A stretch of DNA of 64,000 bases, taken from positions 6,808,501 to 6,872,500 of the forward strand of contig NC_132971.1 in assembly GCF_047496725.1 (NCBI RefSeq), in the 5' to 3' direction. This document shows positions 44,536 through 56,525 of the stretch, piece after piece (position 1 is the first letter of the stretch; each line of letters starts with the position of its first letter). The DNA is from Anoplolepis gracilipes. Its lineage: Eukaryota > Arthropoda > Insecta > Hymenoptera > Formicidae. A program made the position numbers and the translations under genes. The notes under the pieces were generated by a model that searched no databases, was not told the DNA's origin, and worked only from the letters and a program-made list of their open reading frames with translations.

Positions 44536-47130
44536 TTATTGAGAAATTAATGTCTGAACAAGTTCTTCGGGCGTTCTGGAAAAGAGACTGCTAGGGTTTT
44601 GGTATAAATTTTTTGGGTTATGACAGGAATCGTACAATTGTTTATATATAGCTCCGATTACTTCAAACGATCGTTTCTGAGTAATCGTACGATGATTGTT
44701 GCTTTGTAACAAACTTATTTGTGGCAGTAACAAGACATCCGGCATCACCAGAAACGCCTCTAATTTATTCTGCAAAAAGGATTAAGATATTAATATCTCT
44801 CTGCAAGCAACTGTATGTTACTTTATGCAATAAACTGAATCATACTCACAGTAAACTCTTTTACACTGAGGGCATCCATTCCAGGTATGGATGAGAGTGG
44901 TCCCTGCTCACGTCCTTGCAGAATAGTGTAAATTGAACCAAGATTCAAATGTGCTACCAAAGAACTAGCTTGTTCCGATGTAAGTGTGTCAATTTGTGCA
45001 TCTGATTGCGCCTGAATCATATTACTTGCGATTAAAACGTGAGTAGTAATTAAAACTTACAATCAGAGATAAATAAAAAATAATCTCGATATGTCTTACA
45101 ATTATATCTAATTCTATCGTTTAGATAAAAACTAACCAATCACCTGTAACCTTTCTAATCTCTGATCCATATATTCGTATAATGCTAATGTAGATTGTAT
45201 CTGATGCATACAATTGAGAAGGTAAACAGCCATATCCACTGTTGGTAATCTAGAGGCTGTTTCATTAACTTCTTGAAGTAATGGATCAATGATACATGAC
45301 ACAATCTGTCAATCATACATAAAGTAACATAAATAAATATTAAAACACAGAAAAGAATACTCTCATTTTAACTTGCATACTTGTAACATGTCCTTTTCCC
45401 TGTCTTCAGCTATACTGGCAACAGACAATATTTCATTTAGAAGCAATAACAGTCTGGAAACAGATGGAGCAGGGACTAAATCACTTCCAGGAGGTTCCGC
45501 ACGCTCTCCAAGAGCGATCCTCGTTTCTCTTTGCAACCTGCTTAGAAAGCTTTTTTCGCTTAAGACCAATAAATCTGTTAGTGTTTGATCTAAAACACTA
45601 TCAGGTATGACTTGTTCAATAATAGCACGGTAAAATCTAATTAAGGTTGTAACTGAGTACAATACTGTTGCTGGTGCCTCTGTAGATATAACATGCTCTA
45701 TTCTCGATTTTAAAGGATGGCATAATCCTTCTGTAATGTTGCTTAACGCTTGTTTCACCTGATCTGACACATCTGCAATGAATACATTTCAATATTTAAA
45801 CAATGTTTAACGTGAAGGAAAATAATTTCTTACCTGTCTTATCACAGCCTTTCACTAAGGTAAGAATGTTTTCTTTTTCTACAGGAATTACTTGATGCAA
45901 CCATGCAAGCATATCACCAATATATCGTTTAGGATCATTAGCATGCATCTCTATAGGATTTGGTGTTCCAAAACCTTCTCCTAATGTTAATGCATCTATG
46001 AAAGATCCCACTAAACTGGTTCTTCTAGTTGCACAATATTCATCTAAAATATATCTAAAAATATTCAATATATCAATTTTGTTTCAATCATATATAATAC
46101 ATATAATACATATACTTGGACTCAGATGTTAATCATCTTACTTAAATAATACTGGTCTATCTTGAAGTTTACTCATAGCCTTAATGAGTAATGGCGCCAA
46201 ACATTCGTTTTCTATGTTTTTACAATGAGTTTGTGTCCATCGATATAGTCTTTCAAGTGCAGCTTCTTGCAAAAGTGTCATTCTTTGCATTATATCCAAA
46301 GCCAATGTCTGATAACCAGACTGCATGAGCACTCTACATTTGCCGTGAATAACCTGAATTTATAATAAAGTTAAATAATGGTAGAAATTATTATCATTAT
46401 AAAAAATGAATAACACTTAATGCACTACCTGTACTTTATTAACCACAAAAAAAAACTCCTCTGTTATGGGCGACTCTCTAGCTGATCCATGTAAGACACT
46501 CAGTTCTGATGGACTCAATTGGAAATTTTTTATAAATGCACTTGCAACTTCCTGTTGTATAGATAATACTTGACTGGAAATAAAATCAAACAATACATTT
46601 TATTGACGTTGCAATCATTATCATTATTAAGTTATTCTCTCACCTTTCATTCTGGAGTTTTGTTGTTTGTTCTATAAGCTGCGACGTTTGAGCTTTTGTA
46701 ACTTGCAAGCGATTAGTCATAGACTGTACAGCTGTATTCATTGCTAAAACATCTTGATAAACATCATCCAAGGAAGCTTTAACTTCTTTAAAGGCCGCCA
46801 AAAATTCTTCGTTTATCGCCAGACTCCTTCTTTCTATTTTGCTACGCAAGTTTCGACGAGAATTCAACGTGTTCTCAGTGAAAAACGTAGACAACTCTTT
46901 TAAAGCTTCCAACGTGTCCTATAAAATATATTACACGAAATTGTAACATTTTCCTTTTTATCGCAGTCAGTTAATGTTTCAAAAGTAATTAAATCTTGAA
47001 TGTTTACAAAATAGGATTTATATAAATAATCATAATTGATCATAGTTTTTACCTTATCATGTTCTACTCTAGACTCCAATAATTTATTAACTCTCCGCAC
47101 TAAAGCGGAATTAATATTTTTTTCGCTCAT
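44536..47130 (-). CDS. COG6: Conserved oligomeric Golgi complex subunit 6 (COG6)
   Basis: Nine exons: 47130-47053, 46918-46644, 46573-46429, 46353-46142, 46054-45834, 45772-45381, 45305-45144, 45011-44850 and 44769-44536. They join in phase to 626 aa; human COG6 is about 657. The start MSEKNINSALVRRVNKLL is followed by an N-terminal coiled-coil region (LDDVYQDVLAMNTAVQSM). Further recognisable COG6 segments are the repeated Leu-rich helices, FQLSPSELSVLHGS, YRWTQTHCKNIENECLAP, FVDAL-like SFIDALTLGEGFG, and DPKRYIGDMLAWLHQ. COG6 is part of lobe B of the COG tethering complex, which captures retrograde vesicles at the Golgi and keeps glycosylation enzymes in place. A minus-strand AATAAA at 44475-44470 lies about 60 nt past the stop. 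The gene starts head to head with SELENOT and is followed in tandem by Pkn. Confidence 0.96.
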
Positions 47131-47985
47131 CGTGAATTCAGATTTTTAAAATCTATCAGCAAACGCATAACCTATATACAAATGTCAATGGAACCATGAC
47201 AGTAATCAGATGGTATTGTACACGTCATCCATATGTACAGTCTCTTACAAAATTTTAGACATTTAATCGGAGATAACGAACATCATTGAATAATTTATTA
47301 ATCACCTTTTATATTTCTGATAGATAAAAAATGAACAAAAAGAATTGCCATTGACAATGGACAAAAAAAAAAAAGAACAAAAATTTTTTCAATAGATACG
47401 TAGTAGCATTATCTGAAGCGTGTCCATTGGATGTATTTAGTCCAACAATCGCTCAGTTAGCAACTATGATTGGCGTAGCTTTTAAAATTTGGATAGATAT
47501 AGAGTATATCCAATCACGAATAGTTGTCCACTGACAAGCGCTCAATGAGCGGTTGTGCTGCACTCACGATATCTCGTCGCACGTGGTGACAGATGATGAC
47601 ATGCAATCTGTCAGAATGATGTTTTTATAATAAATGACGCAAATTGCTTGTCGATAATATCGATAGATTGGATAATTGATTATTATTTTCTCGCTGTGAT
47701 ATGTAGAAAATTACGTATATAAGAAAATAAGGCGGCTAATAAATGTCGATATTCTCGATTCGATAGGTCGCTACGACGCGGCGAGAAAGAGAAAGAGAGA
47801 GAAAAAGAAAGTGAGAGAGAGAGAGAGAGAAAGAAAGAGAGAGAGAGAGAATGTGTGGAATGTGGAATACGTCGAGGCACGAGATATTACCGATACCATT
47901 TATGCAGTAATTCGATGCGTTTAGTTGCATTTAGTTGTCGCGTGAGTGAGTGCGATTGTTTTTTCTTCGATGAATTAGGATAAAT
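47131..47985. promoter_or_regulatory. Shared COG6/SELENOT divergent promoter region
   Basis: The 855 bp between the two start codons contains both 5' UTRs and promoters. Composition is mixed, with a GA-rich purine tract at 47785-47850 nearer SELENOT. No TATA box stands out. Head-to-head spacing under 1 kb is compatible with bidirectional control of two secretory-pathway genes, but this is inference. Confidence 0.5.
47785..47850. repeat. (GA)n-rich simple repeat
   Basis: Purine tract of GAGA and GAAA units upstream of SELENOT. Confidence 0.9.
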
Positions 47986-48973
47986 ATGCGTTGGTTAATA
48001 CTGTGTATTCTCTGTCTGTGCATCCTCGCAATTTTGCTGGTGCACGGCATAGATGCGAATAGCGAGGAAGTGCCATTAACCAAATTCGGCGCAAAGACTG
48101 GGCCAACTTTAAAATTCTTTTATTGGTAAGATTAGATTAACGATCCGTTTGTTGATTTTTATTTGGTAAACGCGGCAACCGTAACTAGAGACATTCGTTC
48201 TTTGCCCTATAAGATAATAGAGATGTAACGATCGTTAAATGTAACAATATAGGCCTAAAAAGATACTTGTTGAGCTTTAGGTCATTCTGAAGTGATTATT
48301 GCCACATTATGGTTTGAAAATTTAATTCTTATTTCTTAAATAAAATTAACGTTTTCTTGTTACAGTTACTCATGCGGCTATAGAAAAGCATTTGATCAAT
48401 ATGTGAGTATTCTTAAGCAAAAATATCCAGAACTTCACGTCGAAGGAGAGAATTTTAATCCACCAGGTTACAATATGTTAATTGCAAAAGCGCTGGTAAT
48501 TGAACTCATTGTTTTTACATGCTTACATTCACTATGCTGATTTATATATTTTATTTTTATACAAACTTATATGTTTAGGGAACACTGAAAATATTGATAA
48601 TTGTTTTAATTGTAAGTGGAGTCGACTTTGGATTGCCTCTAACATCAGTATGGCAATGGTGTATAAGCAATCGTTTTTATTCCTGTGTACTAATTTTCTT
48701 GCTTTGCAATGCAATAGAAGGGCAATTGATTTCATCAGGTGCATTTGAAATACATTTTAATGGTAAGTGTAAGTTTTTGATCGTTTATATGATTTTTTTA
48801 CATTGAATATTTGATTATTATATTTACTATGGTATGTTTTAGATGTTCCTGTTTGGTCAAAACTTGAAACCGGCAGGATACCTCAACCACTCGAATTGTT
48901 TCAAATAATTGATTTCCATTTAGATATGCAGTTTTCAGACATGGATGTTGGAAAGATCAAATTTCAAACATAA
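47986..48973 (+). CDS. SELENOT: Selenoprotein T homologue, cysteine form (thioredoxin-like ER protein)
   Basis: Four exons, 47986-48125, 48366-48495, 48579-48762 and 48843-48973, join in phase to 194 aa with a TAA stop. Residues 1-26 form a hydrophobic signal peptide (MRWLILCILCLCILAILL). The redox motif is CYSC (Cys47-Cys50), followed by GYRKAFDQY and EGENFNPPGYNM, typical of SelT. A hydrophobic segment (LKILIIVLIVSG) and a second one around FYSCVLIFLLCNAIEG match the membrane-associated middle region. The C-terminus has NDVPVWSKLETGRIPQ. In vertebrates the second Cys of the motif is selenocysteine; here it is TGC. The first Cys codon is split by intron 1. SelT proteins are ER-resident oxidoreductases linked to redox balance and Ca2+ homeostasis. 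A poly(A) signal AATAAA lies at 49157. The gene converges with PITHD1 350 bp downstream. Confidence 0.96.
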
Positions 48974-49323
48974 AACGTAATTTTATTTTATATTTAAAAA
49001 TTAATGTAATTATATGCCATGCCACAGGAAGTTTGCTAATGGTATAATGTGATGAAAATATGTACAATATATTTGCTAAGTAAGTAAACTTTCTTTAATG
49101 TACATTTCTTATCATACATAATTCCAATAGAAATATAAAAATATACATATAATTGAAATAAAACTGTTACAAAAATTTCTTATTACAGGATTTTCATTAA
49201 AAAATTTGATACATTATATGAATTTTCACAGCAGGATATAGTATATTATCTTGTAATCTTTGCAATATCACTTGTTTTCTATATTTAAGATCAAGCTTTC
49301 GAGAATAAATTTCAATTAAGATA

Positions 49324-49971
49324 TCATTTAATCACCTTACTGATTTCACTGAAATCAGTTGGATGATCGCTAATTAAAGGACGTGCTTCGTATGTACAAA
49401 TAGTTACACCATGTTTATGGGTTGGAATCCATTCTCCTTTGAGACCAATATAATAAATTTTAATTTGTTCCATGTTTTGATCACCAACAAAATAGAGACT
49501 TAAATGTTGTACCGATGAAAACTTCACAGTTCTATAAGAATTTATAATGTCTAAATTTTATGTTTTAATATCTTAGTTTTAATTTTTAATATCTCATAAG
49601 AAAGAGCATTTTGTTCATAATTAAAGTTATGAAAATTTTATAAATCGTATAAATAAAATGAGCACATATACCTCACAGGATATTCGTGGATCCCATGTAA
49701 ATCTGTGATTAATTCAAACTCTTGTTCTGGACTAGTATTTACATGATCAAATATCATATGTGGTCGATTTTTGAATCTATTGATACATAAATTTAGTAAA
49801 ATATGTATTTTATCATACTTTATTTTTTGAATATCAGTATTTTTTTTTGTTAACGATCTTATACTCACAGCTTTACTGTTTTGGGTGAATAATCCTCATC
49901 TGCCATTATAATAAGCCCCTTTAATTTTACATCTCCTGTGAAACTGCAAAATATTAAAGTGTTATTAAAGT

Positions 49972-50004
<33 letters not shown>

Positions 50005-50376
50005 ATCTTTATAATATATAAATTAGTGTACTTACGGTATATTGAAGAGGAGTTCAGCATCTACATCACTTTGGACATACTAAAATAAAATAAAAAATAA
50101 ATAAACTTAAAAAATGTAATCCAAGAAACTACTGCAAAATTTTATAAGAAATATTAAGATATATTTGAGATATGCAAAAAGACAATTTTATATTATAGAT
50201 ACCTTGGATCTATCTAATCTTTCTTCCCATTTTTTAAAAACTTTTACACCACTACCTTCCTCAGATTCATTTAGACATTCTATTTTATCTTTATCTATTT
50301 TTTCATATAATGAATTATAATTTACACCTAATTCTATCGTATCATGTGTACTGCCACAATTACATCGATGTCCCAT
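49324..50376 (-). CDS. PITHD1: PITH domain-containing protein 1 (PITHD1)
   Basis: Five exons, 50376-50203, 50079-50036, 49943-49869, 49776-49672 and 49531-49324, join in phase to 201 aa (human PITHD1 is about 211). The N-terminus MGHRCNCGSTHD is followed by the PITH domain, with recognisable elements NYNSLYEKIDKDKIECLNE, VDAELLFNIPFTGDVKLKG, FKNRPHMIFDH, SSVQHLSLYFVGDQN, IYYIGLKGEW and a C-terminal VTICTYEARPLISDH. The PITH domain (proteasome-interacting thioredoxin family) is shared with TXNL1, where it contacts the 26S proteasome; PITHD1 itself is linked to proteasome and cell-differentiation functions. The chosen ATG gives the conserved Cys-His rich start; an in-frame region upstream lacks similarity. 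It lies tail to tail with SELENOT and in tandem downstream of EMC8/9. Confidence 0.95.
49974..49999. repeat. (AT)n microsatellite
   Basis: Short AT run in the PITHD1 intron between exons 2 and 3. Confidence 0.85.
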
Positions 50377-51719
50377 GCTTGCACAGCCTATTAACAATAC
50401 AAAAAAAATTATAAATAAACTTTAAAATTTAGTATCAATACAATTTAAAGTTATTGAATATAAATATTTAAAGTATATAAACAACTTCTTTGTTCGAAAG
50501 ATCATCATAAAGGTTCTAAAACAACATATTATGGATAGGTAAAAAAAACTATGAAATCCAAATAAACAAATTTTTTCTTCAAGTTATACATACTAGAATA
50601 AAAACTTAGTTAAATTCAAAATAGATTGTACTTTTATATCATAAATATTATCTTGTAATATATATAAATATATTGTTTTCACTCCTATATATATAGATTT
50701 ATATATGTGTGGTTTGTATATTATATCATTTTTATTAATATAAATTCAATGCACACATGTGCAAATTGAAAAATGCTACATTTATTTTTTTCAAAAAGTA
50801 TATAAATTACAAATTAATTTTTGTTCGTATTTCTTTCAATATATATTGTTTAAAATGTTTTATTATTGCCGGTTACAAAGATGACTATCGATTTTTGAAA
50901 TATTTGTCACGTACCTTTATTTGGAAAATGTGTAACTATAAAATGTGGCTGCGATAGGTTAAGTTCACGTAGCAAGATTATTATATTGTTTCAATAATAT
51001 AACAATTGCAACAAAGTAATATTTTACATATAAATATAAAAGATAGAACGTTCTTCATCAATTGAAAGATACATAAAGACAACGAAGGAAACGTGGAAGT
51101 TGTTCTGAAGGATTATTTACACATTGTGAAGCTCCCTCTCCTTTTCAATTTATAGTATATCTAATCGGTCGGTAAACAAAGCGTTACTTTTGTCATAACA
51201 GGAAATCGATGTATATGTATATATATCAGTATATATATATTTCAAATTACAATAAAATGTGATTATTCTGTTACTCAACTAAAGATTTTATAATTCATAA
51301 AATTGCGTTTTTTTAAATATTTTATAGATTTTTTTCGAGTTTTTTTTGTCCTTCCAATAGAGAGAATATATATATATATATATATCGAGTGAATAATATA
51401 CATATATTCTCTGTAAATAATAGCTATTTGTAAAATTTTGCATCAATACAATTTAAAATTATTGAATACAAAAATTTAAAGTATTTAAACAACTTCTCTG
51501 TTCAAAAGATCATATAAGGTTCTAAACCAAGATATTGTGGATAGGTAGAAAAAACTATGAAATTGAAAAACAGGTGATATTCATTTATAAATTCTATAGC
51601 ATATGTACATTTGTTACTTTGCATACAGGTGAATGAAATATAGATAGAGAGTGCAACGTAACATATAAATAAAACAATCTTTTATGATTTATGTGTGGAA
51701 TGGTTGCATTGTCTTTTTT
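50377..51719. other. Intergenic region between EMC8/9 and PITHD1, with a direct repeat
   Basis: AT-rich, no coding exon. A sequence of about 140 bp at 50430-50575 recurs in the same orientation at 51440-51570 with scattered differences. It contains the PITHD1 5' UTR/promoter and the EMC8/9 3' UTR. Confidence 0.6.
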
Positions 51720-52870
51720 CTATTTATGTTTGTCAACAGCCTCTTCAATAATTTTGTTAAGTTTCTGATTTTGCCAATCAAGGGCAATGTTATCGAGATG
51801 GTTGTCAAAATCAACCAGATTCCTGTACTCCTCCGCTTTTAGTAACGAATACATAGCATCTGTGTGTGCAACACCTCCTTCATAAATTATACTGCAACAA
51901 AATAACATAACATTTTTTATGCCTAAGTAAAATGGATCTTTCAAAAATTAAAATGTAATTTTAAAATTATATTAAAAGTAGTTACTTTGCTTTATCTTTT
52001 GGCTTCCATTTTCCATCTATAGACTGTGAAATTCTCAATGGACTAGATCCCATACCTAGAGTTACTTCTCGATTATCCACCTTGTAAAAAGCAATATAAA
52101 ATTTGTAAAAATATATATAAAATGTCTTGAGAGAAATGTAATAATTATAATAAACATACCACTACAAGCAGTGCATTATTAAAGTTATCTGCAATTTTAT
52201 CCGCTATTCTGTGAGCTGGTCTGTCTGTACTATATAAAAAACACAAAAATGAATCAGTATTAATGCAATGTATAGGCTAAAGAAATATCAAGGTAAAAAA
52301 ATATCAGGTACCTTAAATCATTTATATTCTCGTTGGCTAGATAATAACCTGCCAGGATAAGGCCTTTGCTAGCTGCTAACTGGTCCACCTGTAACATTAA
52401 ACAGCATTGAACAAGATGTCATATTATTATTACTATTATTTTAACATTTCGAACAAAAAGACTTCAAGAAATTTCAAAAAAAATTGAAATGTGTAAAATC
52501 GCCCTCTTGTTATGACAACTCATTGTGATATAGGTTAGGACATTGACATTTCCACGTCACATATCGATTATTGCACATATCAATGTGTATACTTCATACA
52601 ATATAGTAGGCCGTAAAATTTTGCAAAAGGCTTGATTGCGATAACAAAAGCTCGTCAAATATTTACCAAAGTAAGCGCTATTTCCGCCATTGGGGAAACA
52701 TGTAGGCATATGTGGAATAAAGGTATCGCGTCCTCGATGTATAGATCCGCCCTACCGTCCTTGTTCTTTTGTTTGCCGAGTAGCAAGCCATTAATCGCAC
52801 AATGCGGATACTTGGTTGCGTGTAAAATAATTTTACAATATGCGCGAGGCGAAAAGAAAACATTCGTCAT
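51720..52870 (-). CDS. EMC8/9: ER membrane protein complex subunit 8/9
   Basis: Five exons, 52870-52667, 52388-52312, 52229-52160, 52080-51986 and 51891-51720, join in phase to 205 aa (human EMC8 and EMC9 are about 210). The start MTNVFFSPRAYCKIILHATK leads into an MPN-like fold with HCAINGLLLGKQ, IPLFHICLHVSPMAEIAL, LILAGYYLANENINDL, RIADKIADNFNNALLVVVDN and a WKPKDKANIIYEGG segment; the C-terminus is Lys-rich. The catalytic JAMM residues of active MPN proteases are absent, as usual for EMC8/9. It is a cytosolic-side subunit of the ER membrane protein complex, which inserts tail-anchored and multipass membrane proteins. An ATG six bases before the chosen frame continues (52863) is out of frame. 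Insects normally carry a single gene for the EMC8/EMC9 pair. Confidence 0.95.
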
Positions 52871-53187
52871 CGTCAAGTGTGCACTGTAAACGCGAGCGGA
52901 CGCGAGGAGACAGTTGTCAGGCCAGTATTGCCAACATTGCGATTGTCAGGCTGGCGAACGTGAGAAACTCTTCTCCCCTATAACCTCGTGGACACTAGCT
53001 GCCGCGGTATTTGCCACTATACAAGAGTTTCAAAGTGTTTATGTTTGACCAATCGAAAGAAATTCTCTTTCATTTTCATTGATCAATCAAACAATTTTAA
53101 TTTTTAAGCACTTGTAGCATCAGGTCAAACGTAGCCATTAATTTTGTTTATTTTGGTTACATCCATTAGAAATTTTTTCACCTGAAA

Positions 53188-53305
53188 TCCCATACAGCAC
53201 GAATCTTTCAGTTATATTGCAGCAATGTTGCAAAAATATTGTAGCAACATACAATATTTTTGCAACATTGCTGCAATATAACTGAAAGATTCGTGCTGTA
53301 TGGGA
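53188..53305. mobile_element. Near-perfect foldback element (118 bp) with TGAAA duplication
   Basis: Arms of about 55 bp, starting TCCCATACAGCACGAATC and ending with its reverse complement, are separated by about 8 nt. TGAAA is present directly before (53183-53187) and directly after (53306-53310), suggesting a 5-bp target-site duplication. A transcript would fold into one long hairpin. It is probably a foldback MITE. Confidence 0.85.
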
Positions 53306-53966
53306 TGAAATATATATATATATATATATCTATACATTTTCGGAGAAAAAGAAAACGAATAAGAATTTAAATAACCGATTATTAAAATGAAGTTTAAATT
53401 GTTATAGGTTTTTTTTACGCATAAATGGCTTTTAAAAATTTATTTCAGAAGATGAAAAGAATAAGAAAATGATTTATTACATATTTAATTGAAAAATTAT
53501 TTGAAAAATATGCTTTAAATCATCTTTTTTTCTATGTGTAAATTTTAGAAATTAAAATTCTGTTTTAATAAAAAATTTATTCTTTTCTCTGTTCTTTCAA
53601 GAAGATAAATTCAATTAAATGGTTTAAAAGAAAGAGTTCGCGAGAAAGCGTTAAAATTTAGGAAAATTAGCATTATTCGTAATGCAGTTATATCTCTGAT
53701 AAGTGCGATAAGCAATTTTGCAAGAGGGCAATCGTCATCCTCGCGATCGACCTCGTCGTCGGTCATCGCCGCGAGATGCAAGCAATGACGGACGCCTCCT
53801 CGCTCATTGTGATTTTAATAAGCCTTATGCAAATTACAAATGAAATTGTCAGAGGCAGGTCCGCGGTCCATTCTTCGCCGCTGATGGGGACAATTAGAGG
53901 AGCTTTGTCCGGCGACCGCGCGTTGTCCGGCTGGCCGGCAACTTGAGTTCTCCAATGAGATGGGAT

Positions 53967-53969
<3 letters not shown>

Positions 53970-54000
<31 letters not shown>
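53970..54000. repeat. (GA)n microsatellite
   Basis: Pure AGAG run of about 30 bp. Confidence 0.9.
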
Positions 54001-54003
<3 letters not shown>

Positions 54004-56447
54004 GACCACCCGCCAACCCCTGATGTTTGTATCCGCTCCCCGGAACGTTCACTTCCGACTCTTGGAATCGCGCACTGCCATGCTTCATTGCGCTCGCATC
54101 CTCCTATCGAATCGTCGATACAATTAACACTTTGCTGCCTGCGCTGTTATCATTGTTAGCTCATGAGAAGACGTTTCTAATAAGTCATCGATTAATAAAA
54201 AATAAGAAAAAAGTGAAATAATAATAGTAATAGTATAAGAATAGTAATAATTGAAACATAGAGTTTTATGTGTCTCCTTCAATTACAATTATTGGAAAAA
54301 AAGATAATCCCTTTAACAGTTGCGATTTTCTTCATGAAAGAAATACTCTAAAACGTTTAGTTTGATTCGTAGAGGCTACAATATCACAAAGCTCAATTTA
54401 AAGATACTCACGGTAGAGGAAATGCGGGAGATGCTCGTTCTTAGCCACGAGGATTCGCTACGCGACGGTTGGCTTGATTCCGCAAGAAGGAGTACGTCAG
54501 AACCGCGAATTGTTCTGTCGTAATCTGACGAGAAAGAGAGAAGGGGGGAAAGAGGGGGAAAAGAGAGGGAAGAACGTCTTGAGGAACGCCGGGGCCCAGG
54601 GCCGAGAATGCGCCAATAAAGAGGGGGCTAGAGAGAGACGGGATGGAAGGCGAGAGGGGGACGAGGTTGGAAATCGAACGGAATCACGGAGGCTGGAGGT
54701 CGGGTGGTTCGGGGGCGGAGAGAGATAAGTTTTTACGGTAGGGTTACTAACTTACGGACTCGGCATTGTCGAGTTCCCGCCGACGCGAGGACAATGCGCC
54801 TTCGGAACACAATGCTTCACTCTGGAAATCTGAAGGCAGTCTTGACTACCAACCTGCAACCACCCATGCCGCCTCCCCATGTGCTCCTCTGGTCCCCCTC
54901 CGCCTTTCCGATCTACGTCTACCAATACTTGCTCCTTCGTCACATACCACCCCTCGATTGCCGACCGCGCCACTTTCTGTCGCTTCTGGTCTCTGTCGTT
55001 ACTTTCTCATTCTTTTGCCCTTACCCTTTCTTCCGATCCCTTTCTAAATCCCTTTCTCCAGTCACAGGTCACAGTCACAGTTTCCTTGGCCTTTTCATCC
55101 TAAGTAACAATCTTCAAGTTCACGTTCATTAATTTATCTTAACAGAGGATGCTTTACAAGTTCGAAGAAGAAATTTTTGAAAATTATATTACATTTTTAT
55201 TCTTAAATGCGGTCCTTTTAGTGACACATTTAACTTTATACGAATTTATATACGCTTGCATAGACATATACTTACATGCGCGCATACATATATACATTTC
55301 ACACACATTTTATTGTAATACAAAATATAAAAGGCGCCGGAAACAACGGTGGCGAGCACGGTAGCGAGATCCGAAAGAGGAGGAAATAAAACGGAGGAAG
55401 AAGGGCGGACATACGAGCGTATTTCAATCGCTCTTAGCTTTTCTCTTTAGGCGGGCTTTGCCGTTTCTTTGCCCCACAAAAGCCACATTGTTTCGCCTAC
55501 CGCTCTCGCAATGGAATGCAGGCTGCTGAAATGCTCCTCTTTTCGCGAACGCTAGAAACGACGGCTAGCGTCGACAATCAGACGCGAAACGTAGACGCAT
55601 CCGATGCATACGTAAAAGCATTTGTCAGTACGCAATCCTTTCTCATGTATTTTGCCGCTTGCCTTTCATTCGGCATTTATTGTTACTATTTGCAATTCTA
55701 TAGATATGTTCGCAATACTTTTGTACATACATCTTGTATTTCGTACTGCATATAAACGAGACATTCAAGGCAAAAGTCTGGAAACAAGAGAAATTAAATG
55801 CATAATTCGTTTCAACTTGTTAGTACAATCTTACTCTGAATGCTTCAAATACTACTTGGTGCAACGTTACCTAATATTTTTCAATACTTTCTTGAAATAA
55901 TTATTAATATAATTATTAAAAGATAATAAAAATTAATTAATCTATCTCTAAATTTTGATAATAAAACACACAACACTTTGCAATAAATAACCATTTCTTT
56001 CAACGAGGTAACTTGTAAGAGCGTGCTGTGCTAATTTATAAGACATTTTAATTTTTCTCGATGTCTATCTCAACGCTCCTTGTATTAGATCTCCCACAGA
56101 AATGCTCATCACTTTCTCTCAAAAGGTTTTCTTCTCAGAGAGAGCGCGCATCTCTCTCTTCTTCTTTCATCCCCTACCTCGTCGTCCCTCGCGTTCTCTT
56201 TCTGCCTATCTTTCTATCTATCCCTCTTTTTTTGTAATGTTGCTCGCTCCCGCTCTTTCTTAACTCTTTCGTCCCCCTCATCCGCCGTTGCCCTCCTCCT
56301 ACCGCGACAACATTCTTTTCAGTATTCACTGTGCAGTTTCTTGTACCGATACTTCCTTCTTTCATCGTCGCGTTATTCAAGCTTTTGATGCCGCGGCGAC
56401 AAAGCTCTTTACTTCTTTCCGCGAACGAATGAAAGCAAGGAACGTTG

Positions 56448-56448
<1 letters not shown>

Positions 56449-56487
<39 letters not shown>

Positions 56488-56525
56488 CATATATATAGAC
56501 ACACATATACACATGCATATACATA
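56449..56525. repeat. (AT)n / (ATAC)n simple repeat
   Basis: AT run followed by ATAC/ACAC and ATACAT units. Confidence 0.85.
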
